From the NCBI GenBank assembly GCA_003223215.1, contig QHYH01000093.1, positions 62,001 through 126,000 on the forward strand: a DNA stretch of 64,000 nt, read 5' to 3'. The notes under the pieces are model-generated. The model searched no databases. It saw nothing but the letters and a program-made list of their open reading frames with translations, and was not told where the DNA came from. This document shows positions 59,522-64,000 of this stretch, piece after piece. The position numbers and the translations under genes are program-made. The DNA is from Acidobacteriota bacterium (lineage in GTDB: Bacteria; Acidobacteriota; Terriglobia; Acidiferrales; UBA7541). The number at the start of each line of letters is the position of its first letter. Position 1 is the stretch's first letter.

Positions 59522-60937
59522 ATGCAGGGAACGAAAGCCGCAATAAAGGAAGGCGCGCGAGAGTTGCCGCATATTCTCGTCGTGGATGACGAGAAGTCGA
59601 TTTGCGAGCTCTTAGAGATCACTTTTCGCAAGGAAGGTCATCGGGTGGAAGTCGCCAACAGTACCGAGGCCGCCAAACGCAAGCTGGAATCGCAGATCTT
59701 CGACATCATCATTTCCGACATTCGTATGCCTGGGGAAGATGGCGTCGACTTGCTGAAATTCGCCAAAGAAATTGCCCCGGATTCCTTTTTCGTGTTGATG
59801 ACCGCACTCCCCGCCCTGGACACCGCCATCGCCGCACTCAACTCCGGCGCCGACCGCTATGTCATTAAGGATCATAACCACATCGATCAATTGCGCCGCG
59901 CGGTCCAGGAGGTCAGCGAAAGCCTCAGATGGAAAAAGGAGGCCGGTTACCTGCGTCGGGAGTTGCGGCGGCTAACCGGGCTAGACAACATCATCGGGCA
60001 AGGCCCTAAGATGCACGCGATTTTCGATTTGATTCAGACCGTAGCGCCACAGTCGAGCCGCGTGCTGATTACCGGGGAGAGCGGCACGGGGAAAGAGCTG
60101 GTGGCCCGCGCGATTCATGAGAACAGCGCCCGCTCCCAGGCTCCGTTCATCACCATCAACTGCGGCGCCTTTCCCGAGACGCTCCTGGAGTCCGAGCTTT
60201 TCGGCTACATGAAAGGTTCTTTCACGGGGGCCAACGAGAACCGGCCGGGCTTATTCCAGGCTGCTCACGGTGGCACCCTGTTTATGGACGAGATTGGCAA
60301 CATGAGCCTGACCATGCAGGTAAAGCTTTACCGCGTTCTCCAGGAAGGCAAGGTCCGGCCTATCGGCAGCACGGCAGAGTCGGATGTGGATGTGCGTATT
60401 ATCGCCGCAACGAACAAAGACTTTGAAAAGGAAATCGCCGAAGGCCGGTTTCGCGAGGACCTCTATTACCGCCTTAGCGTGATTCCCATCCAAGTTCCTG
60501 CTTTGCGTGAGCGCCGTGAAGATATTCCGCTGCTGGCCCGGCACTTCCTGGAGCGCTTCCGCAAAACGATGGAGAAACCCATAGACGCGATTTCGCCGGA
60601 AGCGATGAGCAAGCTCGAAGCCTACGACTGGCCGGGGAACGTGAGAGAACTTGAAAACACCATGGAGCGCGCCGTGGCCTTGGAGACGGGCAAGGAGATT
60701 TCCGTGCGAGTCCTGCCCGACCGGATCCTGGGTTATGCGGGAACGCCGCTGGGAGCTGCTGAGGGCATCGAACTGCCGGAAGACGGCGTGGATTTTGAAA
60801 AGGTCGTCGCGGCTACCGAGCGGATGTACCTGCAAGCGGCCCTCGAGAAAGCCGGTGGCGTTCGCACGCGGGCCTCGGAGTTCCTCAAAATCACCTATCG
60901 TTCCTTCCGGCATTATGCCAAAAAGCATAGTCTCTGA
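59522..60937 (+). CDS. pilR: Sigma-54-dependent response regulator PilR
   Basis: A 471-residue activator. Receiver (about 18-130) with the acidic pair VVDDEKS and phosphorylatable Asp in IISDIRMPGEDG. The AAA+ domain has Walker A ITGESGTGKELVA, the sigma-54 loop GSFTGA, Walker B GGTLFMDEIGNMS and LSVIPIQVPALRERREDIP. The C-terminus is a FIS helix-turn-helix (ASEFLKITYRSFRHYAKKHS). Adjacent genes encode the pilins, each with a -24/-12 motif upstream. The direct prediction is that PilR activates these pilin promoters. Confidence 0.94.
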   Translation: MQGTKAAIKEGARELPHILVVDDEKSICELLEITFRKEGHRVEVANSTEAAKRKLESQIFDIIISDIRMPGEDGVDLLKFAKEIAPDSFFVLMTALPALDTAIAALNSGADRYVIKDHNHIDQLRRAVQEVSESLRWKKEAGYLRRELRRLTGLDNIIGQGPKMHAIFDLIQTVAPQSSRVLITGESGTGKELVARAIHENSARSQAPFITINCGAFPETLLESELFGYMKGSFTGANENRPGLFQAAHGGTLFMDEIGNMSLTMQVKLYRVLQEGKVRPIGSTAESDVDVRIIAATNKDFEKEIAEGRFREDLYYRLSVIPIQVPALRERREDIPLLARHFLERFRKTMEKPIDAISPEAMSKLEAYDWPGNVRELENTMERAVALETGKEISVRVLPDRILGYAGTPLGAAEGIELPEDGVDFEKVVAATERMYLQAALEKAGGVRTRASEFLKITYRSFRHYAKKHSL

Positions 60938-61278
60938 TTATGATTAGCCTGGATGAGCCATCGCCTGGAAGCCTGGCGAGCGAGCCTTTTTTCCGTCCCG
61001 TGACGAGCGCATCCCGTTCAGGGAGTGGCCTCCCAAAGCTGATTTTGGTTGACCTTATAAGGCTTTCCGAATGGACAAAAACTGTCGACAAAAAGGGCCC
61101 ATCGACATCTGAGGCCCATCCCGAGACAGAGATCACGGTTAGCTGTCTCCGTAACTACCTTGTTTTCAGTGAGATGCTATTCGGAATACATGCATTGCCA
61201 TTGTCCTGCAGATTGGTCATCCACATGCCCCTACCAGGTGCAAGTGCTTTGGCACCTCAAAATTCCTAAGGAGATAGC
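60938..61278. other. Intergenic region pilR / pilA1
   Basis: A 341-base region. It has no gene-like open frame (a run-on frame from 60940 to 61269 has no domain). It contains the sigma-54 site at 61214-61229 and the ribosome-binding site AAGGAG before pilA1. PilR-binding enhancer sites are expected upstream, but I cannot define a repeat for them. Confidence 0.4.
61214..61229 (+). promoter_or_regulatory. Sigma-54 (-24/-12) promoter of pilA1
   Basis: tggtcatccacatgcc carries GG at the -24 and GC at the -12 positions with exact consensus spacing (TGG-N9-TGC). The start codon of pilA1 is 50 bases after its last base, matching the other two pilin genes. The match outside the GG/GC core is weak. 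Confidence 0.6.
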
Positions 61279-61809
61279 ATGAAGAAAGAAAAGGGTTTCT
61301 CTCTTATCGAGCTCTTGATTGTCGTGGCGATCATTCTGATCATCGCGGCCATCGCCATTCCGAACTTGCTGCGTTCGAAGATCGCGGCCAATGAATCCTC
61401 GGCCGTGGGTTCTGTGCGCACGATTGGTACCGCAGAAGTGACGTATTCTTCAACTTGGGGTACCGGCTTCTCACTTGACTTGGCGTCTTTGGGGGGGCCG
61501 TCCCCTTGCGTCAACGCGGCTCCGGGCGCAGCGTGCCTCATTGATTCGCTTCTGAGCCAGGCTCCTTTCACGAAGAGCGGCTACAAGTTCAACGCGGCCG
61601 GAACCAAGCTAGTGGGCGTCATCTACAACGGGTTCGAAGTGAACGCCACGCCAACCACGTATCAGACGACGGGCGTGCGCGCCTTTTGCGATGACCAGAC
61701 TGGCGTGCTGAAGTTCGTCGCGAACGGTGCTGCGGCCATCGGGATAGGTAACGATACTTGCGCCGGCGTGGGGAACGCTCCCCCAGTTTCTGGTCCGGTT
61801 GGCAACTAA
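61279..61809 (+). CDS. pilA: Type IV pilin, copy 1
   Basis: A 176-residue major-pilin-like protein. The prepilin leader is short and basic (MKKEKG), cut before Phe7 in the GFSLIELLIVVAIILIIA motif with Glu5 of the mature chain. The helix ends IAIPNLLRSKIAANESSAVG, an acidobacterial pilin signature. The globular part has four Cys (PCVN, ACLID, FCDD, TCAG), which allow disulfides. ATG 61279 has AAGGAG upstream. Promoter and terminator are described separately. It differs from copy 2 by seven bases and four residues. Confidence 0.95.
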   Translation: MKKEKGFSLIELLIVVAIILIIAAIAIPNLLRSKIAANESSAVGSVRTIGTAEVTYSSTWGTGFSLDLASLGGPSPCVNAAPGAACLIDSLLSQAPFTKSGYKFNAAGTKLVGVIYNGFEVNATPTTYQTTGVRAFCDDQTGVLKFVANGAAAIGIGNDTCAGVGNAPPVSGPVGN

Positions 61810-61834
61810 TTTCATCTGCGAGTCCGTCAACCAG

Positions 61835-61870
61835 GGGAGGAAGCTCTTACTTCCTCCCTTTTCTTTTTTG
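61835..61870 (+). terminator. Rho-independent terminator of pilA1
   Basis: A perfect 9-bp stem (gggaggaag/cttcctccc) with a six-base loop, followed by ttttctttttt. It lies 25 bases after the stop and is a textbook intrinsic terminator. Confidence 0.9.
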
Positions 61871-62392
61871 GGACGCTCGAGGAGCCAGCCACTTCTCCTT
61901 CAAGCGAAGCAAGTAAACGCTGCTGCATTTGCCGGCGTTGGTTCCGGCCTGATCCACGAATTGGCTTGCGTCAGCGAGCTTGTCGGAATCCGGATTGCCA
62001 GGTGGCTCGCCGGCGGAAGAAGCAAAAACAATGGCGAGAGTGTAATCCGGACTATTTCATCGCGCGTCGGATTCTGGATCGCAGGAAAAGCTGATCGTGC
62101 GCCTGACCCGCTACGCTCACCGCCACCGTTGAGCCAACTTCCCTGGGACATCGCGCACTAGCGGGTATCATTCCCGCTGAGCGCTGTCGAGCAGGTATGG
62201 CACCGAAGAATTCGCCATCCATTGACCATTTGCGGCTCTTTGTTGTGACACAAAATGGCATATCTTAATAGCCAAAATGGGACGTAGGCCAACATCCATA
62301 TGTTAGCTCGTTTTTCCTACCCCACCATAAGCATGAGATATTACGGTACTTAGCGAAGCTGGCGAACCGCAGAGCGCCGTTGGCGGTGAGCC
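61871..62392. other. Intergenic region between pilA1 and pilA2
   Basis: About 520 bases without a supported gene. Open frames are short and have no domain. An AT-rich patch (near 62255-62275) breaks the GC-rich composition. The sequence shows no obvious similarity to the region upstream of pilA1 apart from the shared -24/-12 motif and ribosome-binding site further down, so the two pilin copies do not share their flanks. Confidence 0.4.
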
Positions 62393-62408
62393 TGGCCCCC
62401 TTCGTGCA
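62393..62408 (+). promoter_or_regulatory. Sigma-54 (-24/-12) promoter of pilA2
   Basis: tggcccccttcgtgca matches TGGC-N8-TGCA, with invariant GG and GC at correct spacing. The start codon is 50 bases beyond its last base, as for pilA1. Confidence 0.75.
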
Positions 62409-62457
62409 CAGTTTGAGAACGTGCTCAACGCACGTCATAGCTTCTCAAGGAGATTTC

Positions 62458-62988
62458 ATGAAGAAACAAAAGGGTTTCTCCCTTATCGAGCTCTTGATTG
62501 TCGTGGCGATCATTCTGATCATCGCGGCCATCGCCATTCCGAACTTGCTGCGTTCGAAGATCGCGGCCAATGAATCCTCGGCCGTGGGTTCTGTGCGCAC
62601 GATTGGTACCGCAGAAGTGACGTATTCTTCAACTTGGGGTACCGGCTTCTCAGTTGACTTGGCGTCTTTGGGGGGGCCGTCCCCTTGCGTCAACGCGGCT
62701 CCGGGCGCAGCGTGCCTCATTGATTCGCTTCTGAGCCAGGCTCCTTTCACGAAGAGCGGCTACTTGTTCAACGCGGCCGGAACCAAGCTAGTGGGCGCCA
62801 TCTACAACGGGTTCGAAGTGAACGCCACGCCAACCACGTATCAGACGACGGGCGTGCGCGCCTTTTGCGATGACCAGACTGGCGTGCTGAAGTTCGTCGC
62901 GAACGGTGCTGCGGCCATCGGGATAGGTAACGATACTTGCGCCGGCGTGGGGAACGCTCCCCCAGTTTCTGGTCCGGTTGGCAACTGA
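62458..62988 (+). CDS. pilA: Type IV pilin, copy 2
   Basis: A 176-residue pilin starting MKKQKGFSLIELL at ATG 62458 (AAGGAG upstream). It is copy 1 with seven base changes in 531 (about 98.7% identity): Glu4 to Gln, a Leu to Val, a Lys to Leu and a Val to Ala, one silent change, and TAA to TGA. The four Cys and the prepilin peptidase site are unchanged. A longer in-frame start at 62380 is rejected because it precedes the promoter. The copies may be alternative pilin subunits or a dosage pair. Confidence 0.95.
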   Translation: MKKQKGFSLIELLIVVAIILIIAAIAIPNLLRSKIAANESSAVGSVRTIGTAEVTYSSTWGTGFSVDLASLGGPSPCVNAAPGAACLIDSLLSQAPFTKSGYLFNAAGTKLVGAIYNGFEVNATPTTYQTTGVRAFCDDQTGVLKFVANGAAAIGIGNDTCAGVGNAPPVSGPVGN

Positions 62989-63003
62989 TTCTCGTTCCTT
63001 CAA

Positions 63004-63032
63004 GGGGGGAAGCCCAGCTTCCCCTCTTTTTT
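63004..63032 (+). terminator. Rho-independent terminator of pilA2
   Basis: A stem of eight pairs (ggggaagc/gcttcccc) with a three-base loop is followed by tcttttttc. It begins 16 bases after the stop. Like pilA1, this gene is monocistronic. Confidence 0.85.
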
Positions 63033-63168
63033 CGTAGGATGGAGTCCCAGAATGGACTACACCCTAGCGAGCAAAGGTCTCCGATTGGTACCCCAAGAGC
63101 TTGCAAGTAAGTGGAGTTTTGACACGTCTCTTTGTATTGGACACGGGGAAGTTATGGTTCCAAAAACA

Positions 63169-63580
63169 GCCAACGAGTCAAGCGCTGTTTCTTCCGTTCG
63201 GCAAATCAACACGGCGGAAGGCACCTACGCTTCGAGCTGGGATTCGTTACGCTCCGGCCTTGGCAAATCTTGGCGGCCCCGTCCCTTGCCTGGTGGGCAC
63301 CGCGGCCGCCGCGTGTCTTCTTGACCGCTTTTGAGGACGGGAACGTTCACCAAGAGCGGCTATGTGTTCAGTGCAGCGGGGACTAATCCGGATGCGAACG
63401 AAAGGCACGCTCAGCGGATACGAAGTGAATGCAACGCCGGCCACGCTGCAAACCACTGGAGTGCGGGCTTTCTGCTCCGATGCTTCCGGTGTGGTTCGAT
63501 TTGTCATTCCGGGCGCAGCGATCGGTCTGGCCGCCGGAGTCGCGACGCTATCCGGGGTTGCCGGCCCTGTCGGCAACTAA
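63169..63580 (+). pseudogene. Headless, frameshifted pilin remnant
   Basis: Homology to the pilins begins at mature helix position ANESSAVSSVRQINTAEGTY and runs to GVAGPVGN and TAA at 63578-63580. The prepilin leader and hydrophobic helix are missing; what precedes is unrelated. The homologous segments lie in alternating frames: frame 1 to YASSWDS, frame 2 (LANLGGPVPCL, ACLLDRF), frame 1 (FTKSGYVFSAAGTNP), then frame 2 (LSGYEVNATPATLQTTGVRAFCSD). At least three frameshifts are needed. It cannot make a pilin, but it retains sequence similar enough to serve as a recombination donor. Confidence 0.85.
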
Positions 63581-63714
63581 CTCTCAGGCTTCCGCAGGAG
63601 GTTTTGTTTTATCCCCCTCCCTGAGCAGGTTTGCCACCACGTCTACGCCTTGAGGCTCTCCGCCGGGACCCGGTAGCAGAACATGGAAACAGGTAGTACG
63701 GACGGTTTTTCCCG

Positions 63715-63730
63715 TGGCATCGTGCGTGCA
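63715..63730 (+). promoter_or_regulatory. Sigma-54 (-24/-12) promoter of the fourth pilin gene
   Basis: tggcatcgtgcgtgca is an excellent match (TGGCA-N7-GTGCA with GG and GC at the correct spacing). The GTG start is 51 bases beyond the last base, nearly identical to the other two pilin genes. Confidence 0.8.
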
Positions 63731-63780
63731 CTACTTCGTGTGTACCCGGGCCTAGAGGGCTTATGGAGGAGGATTCTCTC

Positions 63781-64000
63781 GTGCCAAAGACGATGAAGAA
63801 GCAACGAGGCTTCTCCCTTATAGAATTGCTGATCGTCGTGGCGATCATTCTGATCATCGCGGCCATCGCCATTCCGAATTTACTGCGCGCCAAAATCGCG
63901 GCAAACGAGTCTTCTGCGGTCGCCTCGCTCCGAACCATAAATACGGCGGAGGTCACCTATTCCTCGAGCTGGGGTGCGGGTTATGCGGCCACGGTGGACA
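63781..64000 (+). CDS. Type IV pilin, copy 4 (5' part)
   Basis: The first 73 codons of a pilin that continues past the window. From GTG 63781 (GGAGGAGG upstream) it reads MPKTMKKQRGFSLIELLIVV in its first 20 residues; ATG 63793 is an alternative giving a leader like copies 1 and 2. The helix and IAIPNLLRAKIAANESSAVAS follow, then TINTAEVTYSSSWGAGY. It is clearly paralogous but more diverged than copies 1 and 2. Its own sigma-54 promoter suggests it is functional. Confidence 0.9.
   Translation, partial: MPKTMKKQRGFSLIELLIVVAIILIIAAIAIPNLLRAKIAANESSAVASLRTINTAEVTYSSSWGAGYAATVD

Noticed and set aside
63086-63105. tggtaccccaagagcttgca as a sigma-54 promoter of the pilin remnant
   Set aside because: The TTGC block is four bases too far from the TGG block; the alternative GC at the proper spacing leaves only the bare core, and the downstream gene is a pseudogene.

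Overview
The window reads as a chromosomal segment of a diderm, GC-rich bacterium, most probably an Acidobacteriota (Terriglobia/Acidoferrales-like). The case is cumulative. There is a MacB/ADOP-type permease tail, a stand-alone CarD regulator, an outer-membrane assembly inventory (SurA, LptE, heptose-phosphate adenylyltransferase, Psd/PssA), an NtrY/NtrX pair beside a complete PilB-PilT-PilC-PilS-PilR-PilA locus, many exported hydrolases, and an ECF sigma factor paired with a VOC-domain protein. No rRNA, tRNA or CRISPR array was recognised.

Layout. 1-1837: end of a permease gene, then a mostly gene-poor stretch with one small hypothetical protein. 1838-6688 (minus): lipid-exporter-type ABC transporter, geranylgeranyl-reductase-type flavoprotein and a hydrolase fused to a membrane domain. 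6799-14641 (plus): rfaE2, mfd, surA, yhaM-like RNase, dusB and a PilZ protein. 14706-14952: a TnpB-less IS200/IS605-type element with an apparent omegaRNA scaffold, inserted in the 3' end of the VOC gene. 14950-20128 (minus): VOC protein, ECF sigma factor, exported BNR/sialidase-like protein and Tat-exported oxalate decarboxylase. 20431-22902: a truncated receiver chimera, a frameshifted monooxygenase, a DinB protein and rsmI.

23040-29227 (plus): fmdB, galU, tsaD, a GH5-like hydrolase and the 5-oxoprolinase genes pxpB-pxpC-pxpA. 29231-30488 (minus): an exported protein and carD with a near-consensus promoter and a strong terminator. 30774-39361 (plus): tsaB, rimI, a DPP-IV peptidase, a DUF465 protein, psd, pssA, an aspartate-semialdehyde-dehydrogenase-like protein without the catalytic Cys motif, lptE and holA. 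39402-42953: YCII-ABM fusion, rpsT, a Ycf46-like AAA+ ATPase and a cysteine-dioxygenase-like cupin. 43226-48821 (plus): phoH-ybeY-corC, an S15/CocE hydrolase and era.

48894-64000: an exported protein, ntrX/ntrY (minus), then divergently the type IV pilus locus pilB-pilT-pilC-pilS-pilR followed by an array of pilin genes. Two of these are 98.7% identical over the coding region, one is a 5'-truncated frameshifted pseudogene, and one runs off the window end. Each of the three intact pilin starts is preceded, at the same distance, by a -24/-12 (sigma-54) motif. This fits control by the adjacent PilS/PilR pair.

Most promising for new biology: (a) the TnpB-less omegaRNA element and the reading frame it appears to have truncated; (b) the pilin array, with sequence identity confined to the coding region and a silent, headless copy, reminiscent of pilE/pilS recombination systems; (c) a possible pseudoknotted leader before the sialidase-like gene; (d) the catalytically dead ASADH homologue in an envelope-lipid gene string.
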